Part shown: positions 51,545 through 61,830 of the stretch, one piece after another
Numbering within the stretch: position 1 is the first letter of the stretch
Layout: each line of letters opens with the position of its first letter
DNA from: Edwardsiella anguillarum ET080813
GTDB lineage: Bacteria; Pseudomonadota; Gammaproteobacteria; Enterobacterales; Enterobacteriaceae
Assembly: GCF_000264765.2 (NCBI RefSeq)
Contig: NZ_CP006664.1
Span: forward strand, 992,001 to 1,056,000
Length of the DNA: 64,000 bases
Reading direction: 5' to 3'
Notes under the pieces: model-generated
What the model saw: only the letters and a program-made list of their open reading frames with translations
The model's database searches: none
What the model was told of the DNA's origin: nothing
Translations under genes and position numbers: made by a program

Positions 51545-53125
51545 TCAGACCGGTGACGTCGGCGGTTTATTGCCGGGCGCCGCGGCGGCCTGCTGTGCCT
51601 GGGCCGCCAGCACGCTGGGGTGAGCAGAGGAGTCCGTCGGGATGCCCGGATGTCCCCCCTCGGCCTGCCAGGTGAACGGCGCAAAATCGCTGTTGTCATC
51701 GCGCCAGTGCGGCTTACGGATGGCATAGATAACAAACGGCACCAGACAGAAGAACAGCGACAGGGCTATTAGGATACCGACATACGCCATCGGGCTACCC
51801 ACCGCGATCTGGCTGGGCGGCACAAAGCTGAGGATAAAGGCCAGAATCGAGCCCACCAGCCCCGCCCCGCCGATGATCCACATGCCGATCGCGCCGCCGG
51901 GAATGCGGTAAGGCCGCGGGCGGTTAGGCTGGCTATAGCGCAGGTAAATCGCCGAGCAGAACATCAGGATGTACATGATCAGATACAGGATCACTGTCAG
52001 CTGACTGAGGATCTGATACGTCGCCTGCACCGACGGCAGGATCACGAACAGGATCGACAGAATGGTGACGATCACCGCCTGCAGCAGCAGGATATGGGTC
52101 GCCATGCCATTCTGGTTGGTGTGCTGCCACCAGCGCGGCAGGTAACCCGCCTTCGCCACGACCAGCAGACCGGTACTGGGGCCGCCGACCCAGGTCACCA
52201 CCCCCGCCAGTACGCCGATCGCCAGCGCGCAGGCCATCACTGGCCCGAGCCACTCCACGTGCGCCCATTTGAACATGTCGTCAAAGGCCACCAGCAGACT
52301 CTGGGTCAGGTTGATATCGGACTGGGGAATGATAAAGGCGATGGCCAGGGTCCCGAAGACGAAGATCACTACGGTACCCAGCGCCGCCAGCATGATGGCG
52401 ATGGGGTAGTTACGCTGCGGGTTGTCCACATCCTTGACGTGAATGGCGTTCATCTCCATCCCGGCGTAAAACAGGAAGATACTCGCCGCCAGCACCACGT
52501 TGTCGAAATTGGTGAAGTCGGGTACCACCTGATCCCAGCTTAACGTGATTTGCGGCGTACCGCCGCCGATCAGGTAAGCAAATCCCAGCACGATCAGGAT
52601 AATCGCCGGAATGATGGTGCCGATCATCCCGCCCCATTTGGAGACCTTGGCAAAGGTATTCACTCCTTTAAAGGCAATAAAGGTCGCCAGCCAGTAGATG
52701 AACAGTACGATGGGCAAGATAAAGAATCGGTTGGCGGAGAGGGCCTCATCCCAGCGCTGATCAGGGCCGATAAACGCCAGGGAGACGGCGCCGAAGGTCA
52801 GCGCCGTCGGGAACCATACCGTCACCTCAATCCACAGCATGCACATCGCCAGGAAAGCCCAGTGCGGTCCGAAGGCCTCGCCGACCCAGCGGAATATCCC
52901 CCCTTTCTCCGGCCAGCCGGTCGCCAGCTCAGCGGCCACCAGCGAGACCGGGATCAGGAAGAAGATCGCCGCAAACAGGTAGTAGAAAATGGAGCTCAAC
53001 CCATATTCCGCCTCTGCCGGCAGTCCGCGCAGGCTGACCACCGCGACGATATTCATGATCGCCAGGGTCATGATACTCAGTTTCTTCACCGACACGGGGG
53101 AGGCGGCGGTCGATTTTGTAGCCAT
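51545..53125 (-). CDS. gadC: Glutamate/GABA antiporter GadC
   Basis: The 526-residue APC-family antiporter has 12 membrane segments. The N-terminus has AVVSLRGLPAEAEYGLSS, and a long hydrophilic C-tail (about 470-526) corresponds to the plug that closes E. coli GadC at neutral pH. It exchanges external glutamate for internal GABA. ATG 53125 has AAGGAG 8 nt upstream; a GTG three codons earlier falls on the ribosome site. The tail differs from the E. coli sequence (Ala/Gln-rich) and is slightly longer. It lies 36 bp after gadB. Confidence 0.95.
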   Translation of the reverse strand: MATKSTAASPVSVKKLSIMTLAIMNIVAVVSLRGLPAEAEYGLSSIFYYLFAAIFFLIPVSLVAAELATGWPEKGGIFRWVGEAFGPHWAFLAMCMLWIEVTVWFPTALTFGAVSLAFIGPDQRWDEALSANRFFILPIVLFIYWLATFIAFKGVNTFAKVSKWGGMIGTIIPAIILIVLGFAYLIGGGTPQITLSWDQVVPDFTNFDNVVLAASIFLFYAGMEMNAIHVKDVDNPQRNYPIAIMLAALGTVVIFVFGTLAIAFIIPQSDINLTQSLLVAFDDMFKWAHVEWLGPVMACALAIGVLAGVVTWVGGPSTGLLVVAKAGYLPRWWQHTNQNGMATHILLLQAVIVTILSILFVILPSVQATYQILSQLTVILYLIMYILMFCSAIYLRYSQPNRPRPYRIPGGAIGMWIIGGAGLVGSILAFILSFVPPSQIAVGSPMAYVGILIALSLFFCLVPFVIYAIRKPHWRDDNSDFAPFTWQAEGGHPGIPTDSSAHPSVLAAQAQQAAAAPGNKPPTSPV

Positions 53126-53161
53126 GATAGTCACTCCTTACCTCAAGGGTGGACAGGCGCC

Positions 53162-54556
53162 TCAGGAATGCTTGAAGCTGTTCTGATGCGCCACATGGGC
53201 CACTGCCGGATAGGCCTTGAGATAGGCCAGCGCCGCGCGGAAGTCCGCCATCAGCAGCTGAGCGAAGTCCATCTCAAAGCCGCGGCGGCACATGATGCGC
53301 ATCACCACCACATCGGACATTTCGCCGTTCAGGGCAAAGGCCGGAACCTGCCAGCCGCGCAGGCGCAGGCGCTCGGAGAGATCGTACAGGCTATAGCCCA
53401 ACTCCTTGCCGGCCGGAATGCGGAAGCACACCGCCGGGATGCCCTGCTGCGGATCACCGCTACAGATAAACTCATAGGGCCCCAGCTTAGCGATCTCCGC
53501 CGCCAGGAACTGCGCCACCTGATAGCTGGCGGTATGCACCTTGGTGTAGCCCTCGCGTCCCAGACGCAGGAACTCATAGTACTGCGCGATCACCTGGCCC
53601 GCGGGACGGGAAAAGTTAATGGCAAAGGTACCGACCTGTCCACCCAGATAGTCCACCTTAAAGATCAGATCCTCCGGCAGGGAGGCGGCGTCGCGCCACA
53701 CCACCCAGCCGCAGCCGAGCGGCGCCAAGCCGAACTTATGCCCGGATGAGCTGATGGATTTGACCCGCGGCAGGCGGAAGTCCCAGACGATATCCGGGGC
53801 GCAGAACGGCGCCAGGAAGCCGCCGCTGGCAGCGTCGACGTGCATGTCGATATCCAGCCCGGTACGCGCCTGCAGATCGTCCAACGCCTTGTGCAGCACA
53901 TCAGGCATCTCATAGTTACCGGTGTAGGTTACGCCGAAGGTCGGCACGACGCCGATGGTGTTCTCATCGCAGGCGGCGATCATCCGCTCCGGATCCATAA
54001 ACAGCTTGCCGGGCGCCATCGGGATCTCGCGCAGTTCGACATCCCAGTAGCGGGCAAACTTATGCCAGCAGACCTGTACCGGCCCGCACACCATATTGGG
54101 TTTATCCGCTGGTTTTCCCTGCGCCAGACGCTTGGCGCGCCAGCGCCACTTCATCGCCATGCCGCCCAGCATGCAGGCCTCGGAGGAGCCGATGGTATTG
54201 GTACCGATGGCCTGCCCGTCCGCCGGACGCGGCGCATGCCACAGATCGGCCACCATGTTGACGCAGCGCAGATCGATCGCTGCCGACTGTGGATACTCCT
54301 CTTTATCGATCCAGTTTTTATTGATCGAAATATCCATCAGGCGGTGTACATAGTCGTCATCCCAGGTCTGGCAAAACGTCGCCAGGTTTTGCCGGGCATT
54401 GCCATCTAAAAACAGCTCATCGTTAATAATCTGGAAAGCAATGTCTTCGCGCATTTCTCCCTGAGGAAAATGGTGAGCCTCCGCCGCCGTGCGAATAGTC
54501 TCTGAACCAAAGCGGGAATCCAAATATCCCCCACGGGTGTCAGTACCTTTTTTCAT
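53162..54556 (-). CDS. gadB: Glutamate decarboxylase
   Basis: The 464-residue PLP enzyme matches E. coli GadB/GadA (466 aa). The PLP lysine is in [12 protein letters not shown] (about residue 274), with [14 protein letters not shown] and the C-terminal NSFKH segment whose His caps the active site. It decarboxylates glutamate to GABA, consuming a cytoplasmic proton. ATG 54556 with GGGAG upstream is preferred over the earlier in-frame start at 54592. It is the first gene of the operon; a long AT-rich upstream region should carry its regulation. Confidence 0.97.
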   Translation of the reverse strand: MKKGTDTRGGYLDSRFGSETIRTAAEAHHFPQGEMREDIAFQIINDELFLDGNARQNLATFCQTWDDDYVHRLMDISINKNWIDKEEYPQSAAIDLRCVNMVADLWHAPRPADGQAIGTNTIGSSEACMLGGMAMKWRWRAKRLAQGKPADKPNMVCGPVQVCWHKFARYWDVELREIPMAPGKLFMDPERMIAACDENTIGVVPTFGVTYTGNYEMPDVLHKALDDLQARTGLDIDMHVDAASGGFLAPFCAPDIVWDFRLPRVKSISSSGHKFGLAPLGCGWVVWRDAASLPEDLIFKVDYLGGQVGTFAINFSRPAGQVIAQYYEFLRLGREGYTKVHTASYQVAQFLAAEIAKLGPYEFICSGDPQQGIPAVCFRIPAGKELGYSLYDLSERLRLRGWQVPAFALNGEMSDVVVMRIMCRRGFEMDFAQLLMADFRAALAYLKAYPAVAHVAHQNSFKHS

Positions 54557-54781
54557 TCTCTCTCTCCCAAATGGTAAATCGCTGATGACCAAAAGACAGA
54601 CTCAGGAGAAAAGGGCAGTCGTTATGCACCGCCCGTTCCCTATTCCTCCTTAAGTGATCGCCAAAATAGGTAAACAGGCAAATTATTAACAACAATTATT
54701 TATAGAATGATTAAGATAATGATGAGAAAAATAACGCTAACTAATAGATAAGAAAGAAAACTATGGCAGGGAATAAAATCA
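54557..54781. other. AT-rich gad promoter region
   Basis: This spacer between gadB and the chemotaxis gene is strongly AT-rich from 54655 to 54780. It must contain the gad promoter. I could not fix a -35/-10 pair or a certain GadE box by eye. Confidence 0.45.
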
Positions 54782-54807
54782 TTCGCCGCCCGCAACGCGG
54801 GACGGCG
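54770..54807 (-). terminator. Terminator of the chemotaxis receptor gene
   Basis: A 10-bp GC-rich stem (54784-54793 with 54797-54807, one bulged A, loop AAC) is followed by T-rich sequence on the minus strand, 30 bp past the stop. Confidence 0.75.
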
Positions 54808-54835
54808 ACATTGTGCCCGGACGGGCGATCAGGAA

Positions 54836-56416
54836 TCAGATACGGAACTGTGCGATAGTGCCGTGCAGCGACCGGGCGTACTCCTCCAGCGCGCGGGCAT
54901 CGCCCGCCAGCTGCTCGGAAAGGGCCGCGTTCTGGCGGATACCACTGTCCATGAAGGCCACCGCGCTGACGACCCCATCCACCGTTCCGGCCTGCTCGGC
55001 GGAGTCTGCGCTGATCAGGTTCACCGCGCGTTTCACCTGCTGCATCGCCGCATCGATTTGGGTCATACAGCGCTCGGCGCTGTCAACGGAGTGGGCGTTG
55101 CTGCGCACTCGCTGTACCGAGCGGGCCAGCAGCTGGCCGATGTCGCGGGCGGCGACCGACGAGCGCTGGGCCAGAGAGCGAACCTCGGCGGCCACCACGG
55201 CAAAGCCGCGTCCCTGACTGCCGGCCCGCGCCGCTTCAACCGCCGCGTTCAGCGCCAGGATATTGGTCTGAAACGCGATGGACTCGATGATGCGAGTAAT
55301 ATCGGAGATCTCCGCAGAATCCTTGATGATGTGCTCCATATCCGCCACCACGGCATGGATCACCCGGCTGCCCTCGGCCACCTGCTCGCCGGCGTCGGCC
55401 ACCAGACTGTCCGCCTGGCCGGCGTTCTCGGAGTTACGCTTCACCGCCGCCGCAAACTGCGCGATCGCCGCCGCCGTCTGCTGAATGGACGAGGACTGAC
55501 TGTCGCTACGGGCGGCCAGATCGCCGCTGCCACCGGTCAAGCCCTGGCTGACGCCGGAAACCTGCTGTACCGACGTTTTCACCTGCCCCAGCAGGTCGGT
55601 CAACGCCCGCTGCATCTCCTGAGTCGCCGCCAGAATGCTGCCCGCCGGCACCGGCGCTATCGCCAATCGATACTGCAGATCGCCCGCGGCAATGGCGTTA
55701 ATTAGGCGACGCAGGGCAACCGGCTCTGCGCCCAGCGTACCGCTGATGGTGCGCCGGATCGACAGGGCGATCAGCACCACCGTGGCGACCGCCAGCGCAG
55801 CCAGCGCCAGCATCAGAAAGCGAAAGTGTTCGGAGACCCCGCGCGCAACTTGGGTCTGCGCGTTGCTATAGCCATCCTCGATGGTGATAAAGGCATTGAT
55901 CTGCTTCAGCCAGGTCACAAAGCGGGGGCCGGCCTGCTGCAGCAGCAGCTGAGACGCCTGCTCGCGCTGCCCCGCCTCGCGCAGGGCGATCACCTGCGCG
56001 ATCAGCGGCAGAGTCTGGGACTCCGTCGCCGCCAGTTCGCGATAGACTCGCTGCTCCTCTGCGCTGAATCCGGCGTTGCCGCTGCGCAGCTGCTCCAGAC
56101 GCTGCCAGGCCCGCTGATAGTCGCCCCCCAGACGGGTAATATCCCGCACGATGGGCGCCAGGGCGCCCGGCTCCACCAGCACGACGTCGCGCAGCGCAAT
56201 GGCGCGATCGTGCACGCTGCCGCGCAGATCGACCGCTAGCTGCTGCTTCACGTTATTCACATCGTTAATCTGCTCCAGCGAGCTTTTAATCTTGCCGACC
56301 TGCCACACGCTGACCGATGCCAGCAGCAGCACCAGTACCAATACCACGCCAAAGCAGATGACGATCCGCTCCCCAATTGTCACTCGCTGAAAATAACTGC
56401 GTACTGCCGCCAACAT
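54836..56416 (-). CDS. Methyl-accepting chemotaxis protein
   Basis: The 526-residue transducer has a first membrane segment (about 18-40), a periplasmic four-helix-bundle-type sensor (about 40-195), a second membrane segment (about 198-220), a HAMP region and a cytoplasmic signalling hairpin with the conserved tip [20 protein letters not shown]. No CheR-binding pentapeptide is at the C-terminus, so it would be modified with help from other receptors. GAGGGAAAG precedes ATG 56416. The ligand is unknown. It lies upstream of gadB on the same strand with its own terminator. Confidence 0.92.
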   Translation of the reverse strand: MLAAVRSYFQRVTIGERIVICFGVVLVLVLLLASVSVWQVGKIKSSLEQINDVNNVKQQLAVDLRGSVHDRAIALRDVVLVEPGALAPIVRDITRLGGDYQRAWQRLEQLRSGNAGFSAEEQRVYRELAATESQTLPLIAQVIALREAGQREQASQLLLQQAGPRFVTWLKQINAFITIEDGYSNAQTQVARGVSEHFRFLMLALAALAVATVVLIALSIRRTISGTLGAEPVALRRLINAIAAGDLQYRLAIAPVPAGSILAATQEMQRALTDLLGQVKTSVQQVSGVSQGLTGGSGDLAARSDSQSSSIQQTAAAIAQFAAAVKRNSENAGQADSLVADAGEQVAEGSRVIHAVVADMEHIIKDSAEISDITRIIESIAFQTNILALNAAVEAARAGSQGRGFAVVAAEVRSLAQRSSVAARDIGQLLARSVQRVRSNAHSVDSAERCMTQIDAAMQQVKRAVNLISADSAEQAGTVDGVVSAVAFMDSGIRQNAALSEQLAGDARALEEYARSLHGTIAQFRI

Positions 56417-56916
56417 GACTTTCCCTCAAATAAAATACCGACCGCGCATCGGCTAAATAGGTTTTATCGTTATCCTGCCGTGGGGTAACCCCAGCGCCAC
56501 CCCGCTCGCCAGTCTCATCGATAACCGACACCGTTCTGAAATGGTTATCCGTAACTACGCTATATCGGCCAGACGCGGCAACAATTCAGTCATCTCGCCG
56601 CTTTATTTACCTATCGATGAGATAGCAATGGCGAATCAATCCTGCGCTAGCGGAATCATGGCGCTTTCTTGCTCAGGATGCGGGGCTCCCCCCCCCGGCG
56701 GATCGCCCGTTCGGCCCGGAGCAGATAACCCGGCAGATTTTGCGCCGCCGTACGCCATTCGCGGCTATAGTGCTAATAACGCGTTTTCCGGCAGCTCGGC
56801 GTCGGCCCCCCGGGCATCCCTTGAAAAGGCTCCGCGTTGCTGGCAAGATGGCGTAAAATATGTAATACAAAATGCATATTCTATTTATCGATCAATTAAG
56901 TGAGGCAGTGACAGCA
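56417..56916. other. 500-bp divergent region between the chemotaxis and hdeB-like genes
   Basis: No convincing gene is present. Small overlapping open frames on both strands lack ribosome sites and domain features. The last 100 bp before hdeB are AT-rich and should hold its promoter. Confidence 0.45.
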
Positions 56917-57234
56917 ATGAAAATGACGCTACTCGCCGCGGTTCTGGGCGCCCTGACGCTGGGCGGCACCAGCCTGGCCCAGGCCGCCACGGAAACCACG
57001 CCGCAGAACATGACCTGCAAAGAGTTTGTGAACCTGAATCCTAAGGCGATGACGCCGGTCGCCTTCTGGATGCTCAATAAAGATACCGACTATAAAGGCG
57101 GTGACTACGTCAACTGGAATGAGGTCGAAACCGTCGCCGTTCCCCAGGTCATGGAAGTCTGCAAGCAGCATCCGCAGAAGAAAGTCATGGATATCAAAGG
57201 TCAGATTAAACCTGCCGGCAACGCGGCGCACTAA
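56917..57234 (+). CDS. hdeB: HdeB-like periplasmic acid-stress chaperone
   Basis: The 105-residue precursor has a signal peptide (MKMTLLAAVLGALTLGG, cleavage near AQA-ATE). The mature HdeA/HdeB-fold protein has two Cys for the family disulfide in MTCKEF and EVCKQHPQKK, and LNPKAMTPVAFWMLN, which is nearly the E. coli HdeB sequence. HdeB unfolds at mildly acid pH and stops periplasmic proteins aggregating. The open frame begins at 56872, but ATG 56917 gives the proper signal peptide. No hdeA neighbour is present, unlike in E. coli hdeAB. Confidence 0.9.
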   Translation: MKMTLLAAVLGALTLGGTSLAQAATETTPQNMTCKEFVNLNPKAMTPVAFWMLNKDTDYKGGDYVNWNEVETVAVPQVMEVCKQHPQKKVMDIKGQIKPAGNAAH

Positions 57235-57241
57235 TCCACCG

Positions 57242-57273
57242 GCGCCCGGCTCCGTTGAGTCGGGTGCGTTTCT
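57242..57273 (+). terminator. Probable hdeB terminator
   Basis: A GC-rich stem with G-U pairs (GCGCCCGGCTC / GAGTCGGGTGC, loop CGTT) is followed by TTTCT, just after the hdeB stop. Confidence 0.5.
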
Positions 57274-57357
57274 CCCCCGCCGCCCCACGCCGAATGGACA
57301 GCCCGCCCGCAGTGCCTACACTTAATGGGCTCCCAATCAGCCAAGCTCGGAGGCGCC

Positions 57358-58026
57358 ATGCGGCCAGCGATATCCCCACAGGCGTCACCCGATAGGCCCC
57401 ACTGCGTCTACATCGTCGCCCCCTGCCCCTTTTTTGCCCAGGGACTGTCGGCCCTGCTGGCCCCGTATCTGGAGATCCACCTGCTCCCCTCTCTACAGGC
57501 GCTAAGCCACGATCGGCAGGACACCGGGCCGGCGAGGGCCATCGTCTGCACCGGCACGCTGAATAGCCAGCGCCTTGGCGAACTGAGTCAGCTGGTCGCC
57601 CGCCTGCGGCGACGCCATCCTGCGGGGCTGCAGCTGCTGGCCGTGCTGGATGCCCGACATCCCGGCCTGGAGCGCCTGCTGCTGGCGATGGGGTTCGACG
57701 CCGTCTGGTATGACCGCCTAAACCTGACCCAGTGGCTGCTGCATCTGGCCCACTGGCTCGACATCCGCCCCACGGCGGGGCGGATCGCCGTTCGTCCCTA
57801 TCTCACCGAACGGGAGCTGCGGGTCCTGAAGTGGAGCGCCGAGGGCGCCTCGCTGCCGACCATGGCCCAGCAGCACGGCGTCAGCGTGAAAAGCCTCTAC
57901 AGTCAGCGCCGCTCCGCGCTGCATAAGCTAGGGCTGACCCGTACCCGCGAGTGGCTACAGCTCTCCGCCTCTCTGCTGCGTACCCCCCCTTTTGCCATCA
58001 AACGCCGCCGCACGCCGCCGGCCTGA
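57358..58026 (+). CDS. LuxR-family transcriptional regulator
   Basis: The 222-residue protein has a C-terminal LuxR/GerE helix-turn-helix (about 155-205: LTERELRVLKWSAEG, VSVKSLYSQRRSALHKLGL). The N-terminal part resembles a degenerate receiver, but I see no phosphoacceptor Asp. This plan recalls RcsA and the DctR/YhiF regulator beside hdeAB in the E. coli acid fitness island. ATG 57358 has GGAGG upstream; an earlier ATG at 57325 adds 11 residues. It may regulate hdeB or gad genes, inferred from position only. Confidence 0.85.
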   Translation: MRPAISPQASPDRPHCVYIVAPCPFFAQGLSALLAPYLEIHLLPSLQALSHDRQDTGPARAIVCTGTLNSQRLGELSQLVARLRRRHPAGLQLLAVLDARHPGLERLLLAMGFDAVWYDRLNLTQWLLHLAHWLDIRPTAGRIAVRPYLTERELRVLKWSAEGASLPTMAQQHGVSVKSLYSQRRSALHKLGLTRTREWLQLSASLLRTPPFAIKRRRTPPA

Positions 58027-58179
58027 GCGCCGCGCAAAACGCGCTCGCGGTTCCCCTGCCCTAAAGAGTTGGTTATCATGCTTAGTTAACGGTTTTCTGG
58101 CCTGGGTTCGCCCGGTCGCGGGCGTACCCGCCCGCCGCTCTCCCATCAGGCCGGTTCTATCACACGGATACGCAGACCT

Positions 58180-60738
58180 ATGACCACCACGGACAATCTT
58201 GACGCTCACACCCCCATGATGCAGCAGTATCTGCGTCTCAAGGCACAGCACCCCGACATCCTGCTGTTTTACCGGATGGGAGACTTTTACGAACTGTTTT
58301 ATGACGATGCCCGCCGTGCGTCACAGCTGCTGGATATCTCCCTGACCAAACGCGGCGCCTCCGCCGGGGAGCCGATCCCGATGGCCGGCGTACCGTATCA
58401 CGCGGTAGAGAACTACCTGGCCAAGCTGGTGCAGCTGGGGGAGTCGGTGGCTATCTGCGAACAGATTGGCGATCCCGCCGCCAGCAAGGGGCCGGTAGAG
58501 CGCAAGGTGGTGAGGATCGTGACGCCGGGCACCGTTAGCGATGAGGCCCTGCTCAGCGAGCGGCAGGACAACCTGCTGGCGGCGATCTGGCAGTCGCCCA
58601 ACGGCTTTGGCTACGCCACGCTGGATATCAGCTCCGGACGCTTCCGCGCCGCCGAACCGCAGGACGCCGATAGCATGGCCGCGGAGCTGCAGCGCACCAA
58701 TCCGGCGGAGCTGCTGTATCCAGAGGGGTTTGCCGCCATGGCGCTGATCGAGCAGCGCCGCGGGCTGCGTCGCCGCCCGATGTGGGAGTTCGAGCTGGAA
58801 ACCGCCCGCCAGCAGCTCAACCTGCAGTTTGGCACCCGCGATCTGAGCGGCTTCGGCGTCGAACAAGCCCCTCTGGCGCTGCGCGCCGCTGGCTGCCTGC
58901 TGCAGTATGCCAAAGATACCCAGCGCACCATGCTGCCCCATATCCGTGCCATCACCATGGAGCGCCAGCAGGACGGCATCATTATGGACGCCGCCACCCG
59001 GCGTAATCTGGAGCTGACCCAGAATCTGGCCGGGGGCCAGGAAAACACCCTGGCGGCGGTGCTGGACGCCAGCGTCACTGCGATGGGCAGCCGGATGCTC
59101 AAGCGCTGGCTGCATATGCCGATCCGCGATCGCCAAGCGCTGCAGCTGCGTCAGGATGCCATTGAGGCGCTGCTGCCGCTGATTGACGAGCTGCAGCCCC
59201 TGCTGCGCCAGGTCGGCGATCTGGAGCGCATTCTGGCCCGGCTGGCGCTGCGCAGCGCCCGCCCACGCGATCTGGCGCGCATGCGCGTCGCCTTCCAGCA
59301 GCTGCCAACCCTGCAAACACTGCTCGGCGAGCGCGGCGGTGAGGCGCTGGCGCCGCTGGCGCATCAGGCTGGCCGCTTCGATGCCCTGTGCGAGCTGCTG
59401 GAGCGGGCGCTGGTCGAGACGCCACCGGTGCTGGTACGCGACGGCGGCGTGATCGCCAGCGGCTATCACGCCGAGCTCGACGAGTGGCGTGCGCTGGCGG
59501 ATGGCGCCAGCGACTACCTCGACCGGCTGGAGATCCGCGAGCGTGAGAAGCTGGGGCTGGATACCCTGAAGGTCGGCTTTAACGCGGTGCACGGCTACTA
59601 TATTCAGGTCAGCCGCGGACAGAGTCACCTGGTACCTATTCACTACGTTCGCCGCCAGACGCTGAAAAACGCCGAGCGCTACATTATCCCCGAGCTGAAA
59701 GAGTATGAGGATAAGGTGCTGACCTCTAAGGGCAAGGCGCTGGCGCTGGAGAAGCAGCTGTATGACGAGCTGTTCGACCTACTACTGCCGCACCTGGCGG
59801 CGCTGCAGCAAAGCGCGACGGCGCTGGCCGAGCTGGACGTCCTGAGCGGCCTGGCCGAGCGGGCCGACCGCTACGGCTACGTCCGCCCACAGCTGAGCGA
59901 ACGCGCTGGAATCAATATTGACGAGGGGCGACACCCGGTCGTGGAGCAGGTGCTCAGGGAGCCCTTCATCGCCAACCCGCTGACCTTGTCCGGCGCACGG
60001 CGCATGCTGGTGATCACCGGCCCCAACATGGGCGGCAAGAGCACCTACATGCGCCAGGCGGCGCTGATCGTGCTGATGGCGCACATCGGCAGCTTCGTCC
60101 CGGCGCAGCGCGCCGTCATTGGCCCAGTCGATCGCATCTTTACCCGCGTCGGCGCCGCCGACGATCTGGCCTCCGGCCGCTCCACCTTTATGGTGGAGAT
60201 GACCGAAACGGCCAATATCCTACACAACGCGACCGAGCACAGTCTGGTACTGATGGATGAGATTGGCCGCGGCACCTCCACCTACGACGGCCTGTCGCTG
60301 GCCTGGGCCTGCGCCGAAAGCCTGGCCAGTCGTATCAAGGCGATGACGCTGTTCGCCACCCACTACTTTGAGCTGACCACCTTGCCGGAGAAGCTGGAGG
60401 GGGTCTACAACGTGCATCTGGACGCGCTGGAGCACGGCGAGACCATCGCCTTTATGCACAGCGTACAGGACGGCGCAGCCAGCAAGAGCTACGGGCTAGC
60501 GGTGGCGGCGCTGGCCGGGGTGCCGCGCGAGGTGATCAAGCGCGCGCGCCAGAAGCTGCGCGAGCTGGAAACCCTGTCGCAGCACGGCAGCCAGAGCCAG
60601 GCAGACAGCGCTCAGCTACCGCTACTGGTCGAGGCGGAGCCGTCGGCGGCGCTGGAGGCGTTGACGGCGATCGATCCCGATGCGCTGACGCCGCGCCAGG
60701 CGCTGGACTGGCTCTATCGCCTCAAGGGGATGCTATAG
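58180..60738 (+). CDS. mutS: DNA mismatch repair protein MutS
   Basis: The 852-residue protein matches E. coli MutS (853 aa). The mismatch-contacting Phe36-x-Glu38 (GDFYELF) is in domain I. Walker A is GPNMGGKST (about 613), with the [12 protein letters not shown] Walker B region and a C-terminal tetramerisation tail ([14 protein letters not shown]). It recognises mismatches and recruits MutL. It is convergent with rpoS across a bidirectional terminator. Confidence 0.98.
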   Translation: MTTTDNLDAHTPMMQQYLRLKAQHPDILLFYRMGDFYELFYDDARRASQLLDISLTKRGASAGEPIPMAGVPYHAVENYLAKLVQLGESVAICEQIGDPAASKGPVERKVVRIVTPGTVSDEALLSERQDNLLAAIWQSPNGFGYATLDISSGRFRAAEPQDADSMAAELQRTNPAELLYPEGFAAMALIEQRRGLRRRPMWEFELETARQQLNLQFGTRDLSGFGVEQAPLALRAAGCLLQYAKDTQRTMLPHIRAITMERQQDGIIMDAATRRNLELTQNLAGGQENTLAAVLDASVTAMGSRMLKRWLHMPIRDRQALQLRQDAIEALLPLIDELQPLLRQVGDLERILARLALRSARPRDLARMRVAFQQLPTLQTLLGERGGEALAPLAHQAGRFDALCELLERALVETPPVLVRDGGVIASGYHAELDEWRALADGASDYLDRLEIREREKLGLDTLKVGFNAVHGYYIQVSRGQSHLVPIHYVRRQTLKNAERYIIPELKEYEDKVLTSKGKALALEKQLYDELFDLLLPHLAALQQSATALAELDVLSGLAERADRYGYVRPQLSERAGINIDEGRHPVVEQVLREPFIANPLTLSGARRMLVITGPNMGGKSTYMRQAALIVLMAHIGSFVPAQRAVIGPVDRIFTRVGAADDLASGRSTFMVEMTETANILHNATEHSLVLMDEIGRGTSTYDGLSLAWACAESLASRIKAMTLFATHYFELTTLPEKLEGVYNVHLDALEHGETIAFMHSVQDGAASKSYGLAVAALAGVPREVIKRARQKLRELETLSQHGSQSQADSAQLPLLVEAEPSAALEALTAIDPDALTPRQALDWLYRLKGML

Positions 60739-60743
60739 CGATA

Positions 60744-60779
60744 AAAAAAACGGTGAAGCCTTGGCTTCACCGTTTTTTT
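60744..60779. terminator. Bidirectional terminator between mutS and rpoS
   Basis: A perfect 17-bp stem (60744-60760 with 60763-60779) with A-runs and T-runs outside a GC-rich core serves both convergent genes. Confidence 0.95.
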
Positions 60780-60792
60780 GTGACCGTACCGC

Positions 60793-61779
60793 TCAGCGGA
60801 ACAGGGCCTCGATACTCAGCCCCTGCATCTGCAGGATCTCACGCAGGCGTCGCAGCCCTTCAACCTGGATTTGACGCACCCGCTCACGGGTCAGGCCAAT
60901 CTCTCGCCCGACATCCTCCAGCGTGGCGGCCTCATAGCCCAGCAGGCCAAAGCGGCGCGCCAGCACCTCGCGCTGCTTGGCGTTAAGCTCAAACAGCCAC
61001 TTGACGATGCTCTGCTTCATGTCGTCGCTCTGGGTACAATCCTCCGGCCCGCTTTCGTTCTCATCGGTCAGAATATCCAGCAGCGCCTTCTCCGAATCGC
61101 CGCCCAGCGGGGTGTCCACCGAGGTGATCCGCTCGTTGAGACGCAGCATGCGACTGACGTCATGCACCGGCTTCTCCAGCCGCTCGGCGATCTCCTCCGC
61201 GCTCGGCTCATGGTCCAGCTTATGAGAGAGTTCGCGGGCGGTGCGCAGATAGACGTTAAGCTCTTTAACGATATGGATAGGCAGGCGGATGGTGCGGGTC
61301 TGGTTCATGATGGCTCGTTCAATGGTCTGACGGATCCACCAGGTGGCGTAGGTCGAAAAGCGGAAGCCGCGCTCCGGGTCAAACTTCTCTACCGCGCGGA
61401 TCAGACCCAGGTTACCCTCTTCGATCAGATCCAACAGCGCCAGACCGCGGTTGCTATAGCGGCGGGATATCTTGACCACCAGCCGCAGGTTGCTTTCGAT
61501 CATCCGCTTACGCGACGCCTCATCCCCTCGTAGGGCGCGGCGGGCGAAGAAAACCTCCTCCTCTGCCGTCAGCAGCGGCGCATAGCCGATTTCGCCAAGA
61601 TAGAGCTGCGTGGCGTCCAAAACACGCTGTGAAACAGACTGAGACAGCAATTCATCATCGGTAATGTCATTTTCCATGGACTCTTCAACGAGGGCCTTCT
61701 CGTCAAAACCGTCCTCAACGCCATCCTCCAACTCGACTTCATCATGTAATTCGTTAACTTTCAGCGTAGTGTGACTCAT
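60793..61779 (-). CDS. rpoS: RNA polymerase sigma factor RpoS (sigma-38)
   Basis: The 328-residue sigma-70-family factor has region 1.2 ([15 protein letters not shown]), region 2 ([33 protein letters not shown]), region 3 and region 4.2 ([19 protein letters not shown]). It directs general-stress and stationary-phase transcription, including gad and hde genes in E. coli. The main E. coli promoter is inside nlpD, and the same arrangement is present here. The N-terminal 50 residues are the least conserved part. Confidence 0.98.
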   Translation of the reverse strand: MSHTTLKVNELHDEVELEDGVEDGFDEKALVEESMENDITDDELLSQSVSQRVLDATQLYLGEIGYAPLLTAEEEVFFARRALRGDEASRKRMIESNLRLVVKISRRYSNRGLALLDLIEEGNLGLIRAVEKFDPERGFRFSTYATWWIRQTIERAIMNQTRTIRLPIHIVKELNVYLRTARELSHKLDHEPSAEEIAERLEKPVHDVSRMLRLNERITSVDTPLGGDSEKALLDILTDENESGPEDCTQSDDMKQSIVKWLFELNAKQREVLARRFGLLGYEAATLEDVGREIGLTRERVRQIQVEGLRRLREILQMQGLSIEALFR

Positions 61780-61830
61780 AGCTGTACCCTACCCGTGATT
61801 TGCGAGCAGGATACAGCGATCCTGCTCAAA

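Noticed and set aside
56541-56903. 120-codon open frame upstream of hdeB
   Set aside because: It has no ribosome site or domain and overlaps the expected hdeB promoter; a second frame on the other strand is equally weak.
58321-59643. 440-codon open frame opposite mutS
   Set aside because: Antisense shadow rich in Gln, His, Leu and Arg, as expected from reversed GC-rich codons.
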